Below are positions 19,683 to 32,907 of a stretch of DNA of 64,000 nt, one piece after another. How positions within the stretch are numbered: position 1 is the stretch's first letter; every line of letters starts with the position of its first letter. The DNA is from Actinostola sp. cb2023. Its lineage: Eukaryota; Cnidaria; Anthozoa; Actiniaria; Actinostolidae. The notes under the pieces were generated by a model, which was given only the letters and a program-made list of their open reading frames with translations, made no database searches and had not been told where the DNA came from. The translations under genes and the position numbers were made by a program. The stretch spans positions 883,339 to 947,338 of the forward strand of contig JAUJYZ010000222.1 in NCBI GenBank assembly GCA_033675265.1, read 5' to 3'.

Positions 19683-22600
19683 CTACAAACCAAGAATACA
19701 TGTTAAACGATCTGACAAACTCACACCGACAAACTCACATCGACATTTTTAAAGATATACGTGAAGATACGCAAATTGTATCCACCTCTGCAATTTATTG
19801 CGCGCGCAATGTTGCAGAAGTAGGATCATATTGTACTTCAATAAGTTGACTCACAACAATTGCAGAGGACGATACAGCTCGTTGCAATCATATTGACAGC
19901 AATAGAGCCGTTTCGTATGAAGCAGTTACGGTACGGTTCGTGCCGTGCGGAAACGGTGCCGTGTCCATTCTGATTGGTGAGCAACAATTTTGCGCGCTGT
20001 GATTGGCTGAATAGATGTCTTCTATTCCGTACCGTGACCGTATCTCCGTACCGTAGGCTTCCCACTCATACGAAAACGACATTGTTGAACTATGCCTGCC
20101 TGTATGTTAACGTGCAGTGGATTTTAGCGTGTATTCACTTTTACAGTTGTTTAATGTCTACAAATGTTACATGTGAACGAAATCGGCAGATCTATTGGGC
20201 TCTACAAAAGCTGCAATCACATGTGCGCGCCAGTAACGTGAAGTAAAGAAAACGCAGGCATTTAATTGGGTCAGCGGTCGTCCTCGTTAACAGCGGCACT
20301 CGTTTACTTATATGCGTAATCATTATGCTCTTACCGTTGCTTTCTCTAAACAATGAAGCAAGTGATTATGTTGTTCTTCAAGATAAGATGCATCGTTATC
20401 CTTTCCAGGTATTTGAGTGAGTTCCAATCCAGCGCCCTACAATAGAATACTAATTAGATTCTGAAAGGAATTTATCAGGGAAAAAATACATCGATTCATG
20501 AATGAAGCAAAAACGTCTTGACACGTAACGCTATTGTTTTGGGAGAAGCGTTGCGTGACGACAAAGGAAACGACTGGAAACTATCAATTTCCAAACCTTG
20601 GAAAATCTTTGGAAATGCCCAAAACTAATTTCCAATGAAATTAGCGCGCGTTTTATTTTTCAGTGAATCACACTGACATTCATGTCACGCTTCCCACTCT
20701 TTTATTATCCATGAGATTAAAGGGGAAAAACCCATGAGAGTAACGGGAGGAGAACCCGATGAGTAACTAGAGGAAAACCCCATGAGAGTATCGGGAGAAC
20801 AACTCCATGAGAGTAATGGGAGGACAACCCCATGAGAGTAATGGGAAGAGAACTCCATGAGAGTAATGGGAGGAGAACCCCATGAGAGTAACGGGAGGAG
20901 AACCCCATAAGAGTAATGGGAGGAGAACCCCATGAGAGTAATGGGAAGAGAACCCCATGAGAGTAAGGAGAGGAGAACCCCATGAGAGTAACGGGAGCAG
21001 AACCCCATGAGAATAACGGGAGGAGAACCCCATGAGAGTAATTAGAGGAGAACCCCATGAGAGTAACTAAAGGAAAACCCCATGAGAGTAACTAGAGGAA
21101 AACCTCAAGAGAGTAACGGGAGGACAACCCCATGAGAGTAATGGGAGGACAACCCCATGAGAGTAACTAAAGGAAAAACACATGAGAGTAACGGGAGGAG
21201 AACCCCATGAGAGTAATGAGAGGACAACCCCATGAGAGTAACGAGAGGACAACCCCATGAGTAACTAAAGGAAAAACTCATGAGAGTAACGTGAGGAGAA
21301 CCCCATGAGAGTAACGAGAGGAGAACCCCATGAGAGTAATGACAGGACAACCCCATGAGAGTAATGGGAGGACAACCCCATGAGAGTAACGGGAGGAAAA
21401 ACTCATGAGAGTAATGGGAGGACAACCCCATGAGTAACGGGAGGAGAACCTCATGCCATGAGTAACGGGAGGAGAACCCCATGCCATGAGTAACGGGAGT
21501 AAGAGAGAGGAAATCCCCATGAGAATAACGAGAGGAACTCCCGGAGTGATTCTTACCAAAGGAACATTTTTCTTGTCCGGTGGAGAAACCAGCGCTGTTC
21601 CTGCCATCGTTTTTGAAATAGAAACTCTTGCTTTCTGTAAAATAACAAGATGTAAAAATAAACAGGTCAAACTTTTCACTTCATTACATTTGTGTAAGTG
21701 AACTTAAAATGAAAATATCAATAATGAAACAGCTGAAAAGTTGTAATTAAATTTTATCTCTGTACAGTATCTTTGGAAATCAGCGAAAGCTGAAAGATTT
21801 TCTGTGTATAATAAAGTTAATTATTTATCTATTTATTCGATGAAATCTTGAGAAAAGAAGCACTGTTTGCCGCACAACTGGAATCTACTACAGTATCATA
21901 TTTTATCGAGCAATACAAGGGTCTCTCTCTCTCTCTCTCTCTCGAAATTTCCGGCAGTATTCAGTGTTAGTGTTTATTAAATAATTAAATAAATAAACTT
22001 TATTTTACGTGGGTAGCACTTAACAGTTTCACATGGAACTGATAACCAGTGGCCCTCGAGCTATCACACGTTCTGAACACTTGGCAGCCATTTTGAAAAT
22101 TAACCAACATTTCTATACATATTTTAATGATAAACCAGAACGATTCCTTAAGTTTCTATTTTGACGGTAAATTTTTTAACATTCCAGAACTTGCTTCGCT
22201 TCCATACGCAGGCTTGGTTACTTTTCAAAATGGCCGCCACGATGTGTGGTAAATCGTACCTTGTGAGCTTTTCGCTTATCAGACCGTTGGTTTTGTAAGT
22301 AAATTCTACTGAAATTGGAGACTATAACAGGTACAGGCAGCGCTATTACCAGCACGCCACTCAACGAACATAAACTACCAACAATTTTGCCAGGAACCGT
22401 CGTTGGTACCATATCTCCGTATCTGCCGACAAAACACAACAACAAATTAGTAAATGTTACTTTGAATTGACAGTAAACTGAAAGGGCAGAATTTACTACA
22501 TACAGTCGAACCTCCCGTAAGCGACCACCCAAAATGTCAAGCTTTGTGGTCGCTTAGGGGAGGTGGTCGCTTACGAGAGGTTCCAAATATAGTGATTTGA

Positions 22601-25600
22601 CTTGGAACTGAACTTTTGGTATTTTGGAAAACTGGTCGCTTTGGAGAAGTGGTCGCTTACGAGAGGTTCCAACTATAGTGATTTGACTTGGAACCTTTTG
22701 GTATTTTGGAAAACTGGTCGCTTAGGAGGGGTTGGTCACTTACGAGAGTGGTCGCAACCGGAGGTTCAACTGTATTTAGTACTTGAGAGGTATTATTGTT
22801 CGTTCATTTTTCTCGAATTTGCATGTCGTTTCGACCGCAAAAAGGACTTTAAGAAGGAGCTTTTCGTGGTTCAGGACGTTTCAAGTACGATGTCTATCTC
22901 GACGCCGTGAAGGGAATTTTAGGAAATTTCTCGATGATATGGATCGATATTATCTTCGTTGTCACCAGAACGCAGAAATCATCTCGAAACGACTTTAATT
23001 AATCCCCATCTTCACCTAAAACACCTTTAAAGCGAAAATATACTGTTTTTAGATGAGCCATTTGAAATGTAAGCCAGTGACGTCTCTGTACAGAGGAATT
23101 TCCGAAAATCTTTCGAACATTTCCCGAACGGAAGTAACTGATGACCCATCGGATATATTATTTGCCCCTCCTTACTAAGAGTAAAATGAGAACACCCGAG
23201 AAGTGTTGTTGTCACGTGACTTGGTTCCAACATGGCGGATATCGTGAAAATATAGCCGATCTAAAAAGATAAAAAGAGATGAAAGAAAACGATTGACGTT
23301 ATCTAAATGGACGATCACTAAAATACAATACTGAACTGTAAAGGCCGGTACATGCATGCAAACAATCCCAGCACTGTTCGGCACAACATACTGGGACTGT
23401 TTGCACACCCTGTTGGGTGTTTTGATGATGCAACACGCCTCGACATTTATTTTGTGATCGTGGAAGCACAGGTAGCCCAACATGGGAACGTTTGCACGTA
23501 GTTTAACTTAAAACAAGAGAGATAAACGCGAATTAAGATAAATATCTTTACAGACGAGGATTTGATGCCATGTTGATCCACATAAACGATATTATATTCT
23601 TGAACTAAGCTAGGTGTAATGGTGGTTTAATAATGTCACGTTAGAACTGATAACATTTACAGCTTGTTCTCAACAACCCTTTCAAATGTACTATCATACA
23701 AGAATGAGTGATTAGTAGTTAGCTCCATGAAAGTAATAGCGTGAAAAGCTGGGGCAAATAAATTGGGGGTAAACTTGAAACCTGAATTCCTCTGAAATTT
23801 TCTCTTTCAAAATTCATGTACTTTTACTCTCAAGAATTCTCCCTCATCCCCTGGACTCCATAACATTCCTAGACCTGTTGGCTCAGTTCTGTGCGAGGTT
23901 TTACGCGTTTATAAGAGAAAAGAAAGATGGTGAACGGTGAGAATACAAATTAAAAAAAGAAACTTTATTTTCTGAGGGATCCAATATATTAAACGAGTTT
24001 ATACTAAGGATCCCTTGAAAAACGCGTTTTCTTGTTAATTGTATTTTTTATATTTTGAGGTAAACTTTTGTTGAAAGAGTATCATTCAAAAAGTGCTGTT
24101 GTATTTATATTCTTCTTTGGTTTGTAAAAGGAAACTGTTAAGGCATTTATTAGTTTAACACCTCGTGAAAAAACTGTCTGGTGCTATTTTGAGCTGCATG
24201 GAAATGTTTCTAAATGAGGATCATACTATTAGCACCATGGCACAATTAGTTGTCGATGCTAAAGCTTCCCTAGTGGAGTTTGGACAGCAGCATACTAATC
24301 AACAACACTGTGGTCAGAACTCATCACTAATTAACACAAGAATGAATTCCTTCTGCATATATAATACTGATAATAAAACTAAAACCTTGATCCCTACAAC
24401 CCAATTGGGGTCTAAGATACGAAACTAGATAGTTCTACTAGCACGGAGATTGCTTCTATTTAATGTTTAAACTACAGGGATCATCGTCACAATCAACACC
24501 AGTTGCTAATCATTCTGTAAATAAAAAACTCCCTGATAAAACTAAGACCTTGTTTTACCGAGATAAGAATGCAGAGAATTTTATGGCCAAGACGATTGCT
24601 AGTATATATACTAAATATGCAAACAACAGTCGGGAGCCGGTATGGATTCCTAGTTAATAGATTCTCACTAAAACGTTGCTGATCCATAAATTATTATACA
24701 CGACTCTTTCGTAAATTTTAATGATAAAACGTATCAAAAAATGAATAATGAGCATCATTTAGAAAAGTAGAATTGTTTCCTCACAACATCATTGTCCTAT
24801 GCTAGCTGTTTGAGGACTTCAACATTGTAATTATACAACATACAACATCTGTTTTGCTAAAGATATTTTTAATTGAATCTACGAAGCTGATTAAATGTAT
24901 TTCTTTATAATTAAGTAAACAAAGCGTCATTCACTTTATTAAAGAGTAGGTTTCAATGAGTACATGTAATTGAAAAACTCCACGATCAATCGATTAATGT
25001 TGATTCAATAAATATGCATAAACAAATCCTAAATTAGCTACACAAATCCTCATTTCATCACAACAACACAATCGTGATGACTATGATATTTGAGGACACT
25101 TTGGCGGGAACATTTATTCTCTGCCTGAATTTCAAACTTTTTCCACACACATAAAAAGAAAATACATTTGATTAATAACATATTCTTCGACTTTACAATA
25201 TTTATTTATGCACTCAGTTTCTGACAAAGACAACAATTCACAAAAATCTACATTAAAAATTTCTCGAAACTTGTTTTCGACTGACATTCCTTCAGTGGTA
25301 CGGCACCACCCACTAAATTAGGCCAACACAATTAATAATATTAAATTAACTGTCTCCCTTTTTCAAAGACTTCATAATGTGTAGGAATTGTTTAGTGAAT
25401 GCGCTATATCTGAATATTTCATTTCATAGGAAATTCTAAGCAAAATAATCCGAATTGTTTTGAAATTCCAGATTTATTATCCTGGACTTAGTCTTATTTG
25501 TATCCGAGGAATTTAGCTAAGATAACGTAAGCAAAAAAGTCTTGTATTTAAACTCTGTAATGCGAAGAATATCGTCAACAAAGACGAAGAAGCGATAATA

Positions 25601-28600
25601 TAAAATAGTCATTTTCAGTTTTCGACGAATCGAACTTTTTGTTCTGTGTAAGAGTTGAGGAAAAATCCATACATCCATTCTACTTTATCTAAAAAATTCC
25701 CTTTCTAATGAATGAAAGAATTTAAACAACTACAGCGAGTAGAAAAATATGTATGGTTTTCTGTGGGAAAAGGAAGAAAATTAGAGATATTAATGACTTC
25801 AATTAGACCTGGTAAAAATTTTGTGGTAAATTTGATTTCGAAGCGATAGGCAATTAAGCCACGTCTGGGGCATCCAAAAGGTTTGGCAGACCATAGAACA
25901 ATTCTTATCTATTTTGAAAAAGCATATATATTTTATTATTTCAATGAAAAGATTCCAATTCTACACGGCCGTGTCAAAGCTAGTCTCTTGGACCTTATCA
26001 AGGCGCCAGGTTTTACTTCAAACACTGCTATACCACACATTTACAATTTTAAAAAGAAGCCGGCCGCTTCTCTCGTAGACGATTCTGAACCGCAAAGGGT
26101 AATATATAATTTGGTACCACTCTGGCTTCAATTTTCGCGGGTTTTCCGGCCACAATCACCTGAGTTATTACTTAATGTTCAAACGATGCTTTACGAAGGA
26201 AACAACCGACATTTTCCTACATGTATGGAACTCACGTCAGGCAGACGACTGCTACAACTTTTGAGAATCAATGGTGTAAATATTAATCAATATTCATGCT
26301 CGTATTCCTGGGGGGTCTGGGGATTTTCTCATACCGGAAAAAATATAATCAAACAATAATAATGTAAAATATTGATAGCCCCAAACCACCTCCTCGTTTA
26401 GATAAATCCTTTAGAAGACACTGGAGTTAAGTCACTATGATCATGAAAAACGTGGTGTAAAATTGAATATTGAAAGTTTTACAGGTGACTTCCTTCACTC
26501 GGGAGGGAAGTTAAGACTAAAGCGAGGCACGTAGAAAACTGGAATTCTGGATACTGGAAACAATTTCAAATATTTATGATTCAAATCATACTGGGGTGTG
26601 ACGATAATAACCCCATTGCCTTTGTATAGTCGCTGGTACGCTTTTCAGCTCTTCAAGAATATGTTTACTAGATAAAGTCACCAGTTTTAGGGTCTGGATT
26701 TCGAGAAAATAGCTTGAAAAAGAATTTTTATTTTTCGTTAATGAGAAAGCCAATCAAATGTTAAAGCCGGAAACCCTTTAAATGCCAGAATCATTAACTT
26801 GCCTCAAATTTCACGTGAGGGAAAATAAATTGATATAATTATATTTCACTTTGGAGCTTAGGACTGACGCAAAGTTGAAAACCATTTGTGTGTTACGAAC
26901 ACCGCTCGTTGTATATCTGCTCGGCGAGGCTTCACTTGAAAAGTCTCCGCTTTTTGCTGTGGTTGCGATAAACGACGACAAGGAAAATCTGATAGATTCG
27001 TAACCAAGCCACAAGCTAAGCGATCAACAGCAAATCAACTTCCAATTCTTTGTTTCTCGAATTTTTCTTCCACGATCAAACGTTCGAAAACAAATTGACT
27101 CGTTGACTAATAAAAAATGTATTTTTTTTCACTACTTGGTGAAAGCCGGAGAGAATTAAATGCATCCCTCTCATTATTCAATTATAATAGACTGGATCTC
27201 ACAACCGCAAAGAAAGCCGATACTTCACCAAAGAAATTCAAAAACATTAGACTGTGTCGTCACTTTCTATTTTTCCACCTTGCTGCATTAGAGAGTGATA
27301 CTGAATTTGCTTCACAGGCGGTCATCGTCGGTGATTGCTTCTCACGAAGATCAAATATAGCGAAAATCTACGATATACAGAGAACTCGTACATGACAGAC
27401 TAAATGAGTGTAAATAATTGAACACTAACGCTGAACTAGCCAAGAAACCAACCAATCAAAGGACTTGGCCTGCTCGTGATTTTATTTTCAAATCAGAAAC
27501 TTAAGGAAAAAAATAAATTTCTTATATATTTTAGAAACCCTTCTCTCGCTTTATATCACGCACAACATACGTGAAGCTAACGAAATATTCACGTTCAAAT
27601 GTACTAACTTCGATGTTTTTCTAGTGTGCCTTGGTATTTTTTTAGCCTAAAAAAATAAGAAATCACATGTTCATACATACTTTAGTTTACCATTGAAATG
27701 CTTAATTCCAAATACTCGCTGGAACAAAGTAAAGTAATTCCATTTTCTTTTGTTAAACGTTTATTTTGAGTATTTTAAGAGGGAGGGGAGGGAGAGGGGG
27801 TGGTCAAGTCATCGACACAACAACCAAAAATAAGATTTAAAAAAAAAAGAGAGACTTACCACTACTGGGATTACTTTTTGAAAAGATAGATTTTGTATTT
27901 TCTTAAATCAAGCTTTGGTAAGTCTATCCGTGGAAATTCAAGGACAGAAAATCATCTTCTGTTATTATTGATTTATTTTCACTCATAAAACATAATGACC
28001 GGAAGAACATCATACAACTTTTATCGCCTTCAATTTCACACAAATCGAGAGAAAAGAAACGAGCAGAGAAAGAAGAATACAGTTACAGAGCAAAACCTTG
28101 ACTGAACAACGCCAAAGCCGATTGGAAGTTTGAATTTGAAGGAACAGACAGAACAGACAGAACAAACAAACAAACAAACAAACAAACAAACAATAGAACG
28201 TTACAAACCTTGTAATCAAAGGAAAAACAAAACAAGAACGCAAATATTCAAATAAACTAACAACGTACATAAGTATACCCAGCAAACAAGCTAACACAAA
28301 GAATGTTACATTAATTTCTCACTGGAGAAACGATAAAATCCGCGCCGACTCACGAACACTTGTTACATATGATCAACACCAACTAAAGGCCTTGTGAACT
28401 TTAATAGACCAAGGAACAAGGGTATAAAGTTTGAACTGCGGAGCCCACTTTTTGAAATAAAATCACGTCCTTATTGTACTCAGAATGACCTCTTACGGCG
28501 AATATGTGATCGAGTAAAATCACTGCTGCCAGATAATAAGGCCATGAAACCGCTAACATCATAAACAACTTTATCACCGATCGAGACTTTGGACATGTTA

Positions 28601-31600
28601 CAAATACACCTTCCAAATAAAACGAATCTTTACAGGTTTTCATAACATCTGCAGAAGAAACAGTTTCGCTTGGAATTTCAACTGGGAAAGTAGGACTATA
28701 GACGGCTGTTTTTGTCGTGATAGCATGGTATATTTGAATGATTGATCATTCGATGGTCACTGCTGGCACGCGATACTCGTCTCACGTCATGTAATGATAA
28801 GTGACTGAAGGCTATTACAAGACTAGATAGGAACAGCAAATAAGCAATAATGAGTCTAATTCAAGAGTATTGATTGTTTTGATGGCTTAAGATAAGGAAA
28901 CTAAGAGAACGTAAGCGTGCAGAGAGAAAATGGAGATGTCCGAGAGATCAGTTTCAGGTCAATAGTCGAACAATTGCAACTCGAATGAAACTGCATGATG
29001 TAAAACTATTAATAAACTCGAACATATTTCCTTATTACAACTGTTCTACTTTCCAACGCCAAGCAACTTCAGCACAGTTACTTTGAACAAAGTGTACAAA
29101 AGATCAATGATTTGTTATGGAGGTGTTACAAATAGATAAAAAAGTCAGAGTTCTGCCAAGTAAATAGTAAACAACAATAGCTAAACCGCCGGCACTGACT
29201 TATTAATATACAAATAAAGGGGCATTAGCAGAATGTATTTAACATTTAGGTTGTAATGAATTATCTGTTTACTAGTAAATCAAAAGGGAATATTGCTTTA
29301 TATTGACAATTAAGAGACAGCCTCGGTTATCTGAATATTATAGCCAAGAAAGTGTTTCCTCTGCAAGTTTAATTAAGAAAGAATAATTCCTGCTCAGTTT
29401 GCTATCGATGACTGTAACAAAACACGAGCCATTTGACATATGAAGGACGGCCAAGTATTATTGATCATTCTCGATTTCGATCTAAAGTTTTCATTGCGGT
29501 GAGCAGTTAATAGCTAAACTCTTTGTAAAAGCCCTCTGGAGTCAAATACCTAGGCCACAACAGTCTCATTTACAATTTGAAAGTAAGTAAAAAAAACGAA
29601 AGTGAAAAAACCCAACTCCTTAACAGGTCCATTAAGTTTCATCAATAATAGAAAAGACAAACATAGACGTCAAAAAAACACAGAGTTTAGCCTCTAAGAG
29701 ATTGAAAGCAATTGCTCAAATGGGAAAAATGGGCATTATTTTAATTCCATATTGTTATTATCTCCATGATAGGAATTCAGATACCCCGGCAGAACTGTCG
29801 GCAGTGAAACAATAAACGACCATTTGAAATTCAAATCATCAGATCGCTCACAGAGTAAAAGGTTATCCATTACCGAAACGTGTTTCTCCCCACTGCAGCC
29901 TTACGCACTTTAGAATTCGTTCAATTAAATTTTTTCTCCACAGCATTTAACATGAACTTTAATAGATTCGAGCTAAATTAAAAACAGATCTATTTTGAAT
30001 TGAATACGAGCTTGTCCAATTAGAACTTTGACTATACGATATATACCGCATTATGTGGCTGTATATGGTCCTATGTAGCTCCTTGCGCGATCATTTGACA
30101 AGATTTTATAAAAACAACATTTGTATATTTCCTTAGATTGCATGTGCTTGAAAGTGATTTTGCATTTAATCTAAATGAGGTTTTTAAGTTAATAAAATGC
30201 CCTTAAAATGCTGCACTATTCTCGATTAAAGAGAAAAGGAATTCTTCCTTCAAACCACCAATTTATAAAGTAATTACTGGCAGACGTCACTATCTTTCGG
30301 CGTGAAAATGTCTTTTTTTTTGCCAGAAAACACGGTATTTACATCATATGCACTTAGATGGTTTTTCACTTTATCAACGAGATGTCAGAAAAGTGACTTA
30401 AAAACGCATTATGTCAGGAAAAATGGGTGTCTACGAATAGTAAATGGCTAGCACTTTGGACTGTCGTATATTGTAAGAGCTCTATTGATTAAAACGGCAA
30501 TGTTGTAAGCCCCCTACGGACGCTTAGGCCTTTAAAGAGGAAAAATACGATTCACTTTCATGCATCACGTTCTAATTGAATATTCAAGAGAAATTGCATA
30601 TCTACAGGGGAAAAAAAATAGGAGTGGGACGAAATGGAATGAAACAAGAGAAATGGGATTCCCATTTTAATAAGATTTAGGGAATTTGACAGCACCTTAC
30701 TGACACAAAAATAGAACGAGTAAATAACACTGAGAAATACATGTATAGTTCAGATTTAGAGTCAAGAATTCACTACAAATAGATATCACAAATAAAATAG
30801 AAAACGATAAAGAAATACATCCCCGATATACATATAGTATACCAAACTTCGACTTTATCAATACTAGAACACTAAACTTCAAATTATACAACTAGGAACA
30901 CAGTGGACGGAAAAGAGGACGATTGTAGCCTGGATTCCCGGCGACGGCGATCCCGTCGAATTGTTATCAGCCTCGGAAGAAGTACTCCGTTAACGGAAGT
31001 TCATACGCTAGTTTAATAAAACACGGACTTATTCGAGATAATATTTCCTTCGAAAACACAAACGTATGATAGTCATTTTAAGCTATTAGGACTAATTTTG
31101 ATTCTCGATATATTTAAGAGTCAGCACGCCCTCGCAATGCCGAGGATTTTGTTATCGTGCGAAGACGCCGGTAGATACAAATACAGACACATGAATCGAT
31201 CATTATCCAAATTTGGACGATCGTTAAACCTCGGAGAGTACCACAATCATAATCGTGTCGTTCAACCAATTTAAAGGAGGGGGGAAATAGAAGAGGAAGA
31301 AATAAAACAGCGTCTGTGTTATGTACACTTGTAAAAAGCGACCGTGAACGAGCAAAAGAAAACAATTACTTCAGCACGAAATAGCTAGAGCAGAGTTTAA
31401 CGGCAAAGAAAAACAGTTGTTATTTCCTAATGGAGCTTCCCTGTTTCTATTTTGGATTTCATTCGCTTTAGATTTCGCTCGCTCGTTTGCGATCGTTTTG
31501 TTCGTGGAGTAGCTCGTAGGAACTGTCGTTGTTTTAAGTATCTATCAGACCGTGAATACAATTGTACCTAATGTTTTGTACAAAGCATTATAAAATCGAT

Positions 31601-32907
31601 CCGATGCAACCACGGAACCATTGTAGTAAAGTGAAGACACTAAAACCTTAATAGTCTACTAACATCAACAGTTGTTGACAGGACCTATTTCTCAGCATAA
31701 ACTCTCTAATTTAGCGAAGGGATTGTTCGTTCAGCTATGTCAACACAACGGTGAATGTTAATGAATGCCTACATACGTCTAGTTCTGCAGAAAACATACA
31801 CAAATTCGGCACTTACCCCAAAGTTGTCATCGTAACAATTGTGTACCAGAAGGAAGCAGGAATACTAGTGAACTTTGTGTCTCTTTCTCCTTTCTCTACG
31901 TAGTACATTACGGTAGCAAAGATTATAATGGCCATCGAGAGCGAGAAGAGTAGGAAGCCCAATTCTGATGCGCAACTCTTCAAAGTATATCCCAGGATTC
32001 GAAGGCCACGGGAATGACGAGAAAATTTAAAAATTCTGAAGATACGAAAAACTCTTAATGTTACAAAGGCTCCACTAATAGAATTATTTGGCATAAAAAG
32101 TCCTATGTAGAAAGGTAAAATTGCTACCACGTCGATAACGCTCAGAAGGTCTCGAGCGAACTTGATGCGGTCCGGCGCTGCGAAAAGTCTGGCTAAATAT
32201 TCCACTGTAAAAACGACAACACAGGCCGCTTCCAAACCGAAAAATATACTACCATGAACTACCCCACATGATGTCTTCCCTTTGCAAGGTAGAGTCTCAA
32301 CGACTGTACTGATGACGCTCACAGCAATAAATAATCCTGTAATATAGTACGAGATGGAGGCCAACGTAGAACTCTGTGGGTTTTGGAAAGCAGTCCAGAG
32401 TTGTTCTCGTATGGTTAAATCAAGATCTTCATCTCCGTTTTGCGACGAGTCGTCCATCTTATCCGGCTCGAAAATACGCTCCATACACTCCTTCTTCCTT
32501 TCCCGAAAATCTTCCCAGCAACAGTCGTGTACAACATCTTCCGAGATCCCAAAAAATGCGAGCTCGTCTTCAAACGACGAAACACACTCGCCGCGGGGAT
32601 AATGCAGCTTCCCATTTCGATAATAATTTAAAACATGACGAAAAAGATCCGGATCCCTGTCGAAGAAGTACTCGTTGGTCTCCGAGTCAAAGAAGTATTC
32701 CTTTTCATCGCTCCCTAAGAGCGTTTCTGGGAACTTTGCCAACGTATTTCGCCAGGTTTCGAAGCGTCTTCCACTAACATTGATGGTGACTCGTTCCTCG
32801 GGTTTTGCCGCCTCTGGTGGTGGTGGCATTGGCGCTGTAGCCAGTGGAACCCATCCTATGGCAGCCGCACGAGCAAACGGCAACCAAGCGACTACATCGG
32901 CCGCCAT
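19233..32907 (-). CDS. KCND (Shal) homologue: Shal/Kv4 voltage-gated K+ channel, five exons, complete
   Basis: Five exons join in phase to 627 codons: 31817-32907, 22260-22422, 21557-21634, 20335-20436, 19233-19682. Human Kv4.2 is 630. Residues 1-25 are the hydrophobic Shal N terminus ([17 protein letters not shown]), which in vertebrates binds KChIPs. The T1 domain (about 40-135) has the Kv zinc motif His102-X5-Cys108-X20-Cys129-Cys130. S1-S6 span about 183-405. S4 carries R285, R288, R291, K294, R297. The filter TTLGYGD (361-367) is built across the exon 1/2 joint. S6 holds the PVPV gate hinge. The C tail keeps LELT and [11 protein letters not shown] (468-478). Kv4 channels carry fast-inactivating somatodendritic A-type K+ current. 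Introns are 9.4, 0.6, 1.1 and 0.65 kb. The 5'UTR is unmapped. Confidence 0.95.
19909..20078. repeat. MITE-like inverted repeat in Kv4 intron 4
   Basis: CGTTTCGTATGA at 19909 and TCATACGAAAACG ending at 20078 are inverted, as are inner blocks TACGGTACGG and CCGTACCGTA. The element fills a quarter of the 652-bp intron. Confidence 0.65.
20335..20436 (-). CDS. KCND (Shal) homologue: Kv4 exon 4: dileucine/HCLEK motif
   Basis: 102 bp between TTCTATTGTAG and GTAAGAGC, phase 0-0, 34 codons. [10 protein letters not shown] matches the ALELT element and [15 protein letters not shown] matches the [13 protein letters not shown] motif of vertebrate Kv4, which contains the dileucine signal for dendritic targeting. 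It is too short to have been called from open frames alone. Confidence 0.93.
20700..21510 (-). repeat. 25-bp minisatellite in Kv4 intron 3
   Basis: About 30 copies of AACCCCATGAGAGTAATGGG plus AGGAG (plus strand), with variants ACGGG, ACTAA and GACAA. In the gene's sense it is pyrimidine-rich (CTCCT, TTACTCTCATGGGGTT). All three minus frames stay open for about 100 codons, which produces spurious ORFs. It starts about 50 bp past the donor of exon 3. Confidence 0.95.
21557..21634 (-). CDS. KCND (Shal) homologue: Kv4 exon 3: 26-codon linker
   Basis: 78 bp between TTATTTTACAG and GTAAGAATC, phase 0-0. It begins [12 protein letters not shown], continuing the AHK of exon 2 as the family's QKKARLARIR region. 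Vertebrate Kv4 genes also have a short exon at this place. Confidence 0.88.
21931..21955 (+). repeat. (TC)n microsatellite in Kv4 intron 2
   Basis: About 11 TC units. It lies between exons 2 and 3 of the channel gene. Confidence 0.9.
22260..22422 (-). CDS. KCND (Shal) homologue: Kv4 exon 2: selectivity filter end and S6
   Basis: 163 bp after TTTGTCGGCAG. Its first base completes the Gly codon so the joint reads TTLGYGD. It carries S6 ([20 protein letters not shown]) and ends RSDKRKAHK at a GTACGA donor, phase 0. A plain open-frame reading across the acceptor would give Gly-Arg-Tyr-Gly-Asp, which is an artefact of intron bases. Confidence 0.95.
22503..22772. mobile_element. Tc1/mariner-type MITE in Kv4 intron 1
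   Basis: The ends are CAGTCGAACCTCC and GGAGGTTCAACTG with TA on both outsides (22501-22502, 22773-22774). Inside, AAGCGACCAC and GTGGTCGCTTA blocks recur three times, along with a short direct duplication (GAGAGGTTCCAA...TATAGTGATTTGACTTGGAA). It sits only 80 bp upstream of the exon 2 acceptor. Confidence 0.85.
22775..31816. other. Kv4 intron 1, no embedded gene recognised
   Basis: About 9 kb. Open frames up to 158 codons occur (25883-26359 plus, 24165-24428 plus), without known motifs. An (AAAC)n microsatellite lies at 28158-28195. The intron could hold enhancers or non-coding exons but nothing is visible by eye. Confidence 0.5.
31817..32907 (-). CDS. KCND (Shal) homologue: Kv4 exon 1: start codon, T1, S1-S5, P loop
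   Basis: 363 codons plus GG, ending at a GTAAGTG donor (phase 2). The start is chosen because [19 protein letters not shown] aligns with the invariant Shal N terminus. The region between T1 and S1 (about 145-170) is acidic and more variable, as in the family. Confidence 0.95.

Noticed and set aside
20685..21482. Overlapping minus-strand ORFs of 88-133 codons ([23 protein letters not shown] repeats)
   Set aside because: All three frames are open because the 25-bp unit lacks stops; the array lies in a Kv4 intron.
22218..22532. Kv4 pore read as Gly-Arg-Tyr-Gly-Asp in one open frame
   Set aside because: The Arg codon is made of acceptor bases; splicing from exon 1 gives the normal GYGD filter.
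25883..26359. 158-codon plus-strand ORF in Kv4 intron 1
   Set aside because: No recognised motif, AT-rich codon use like intron DNA, no splice or promoter support; kept only as a note.
31114..31365. 83-codon minus ORF in Kv4 intron 1 near exon 1
   Set aside because: Considered as an alternative Kv4 exon, but no phase-2 acceptor and no family similarity.
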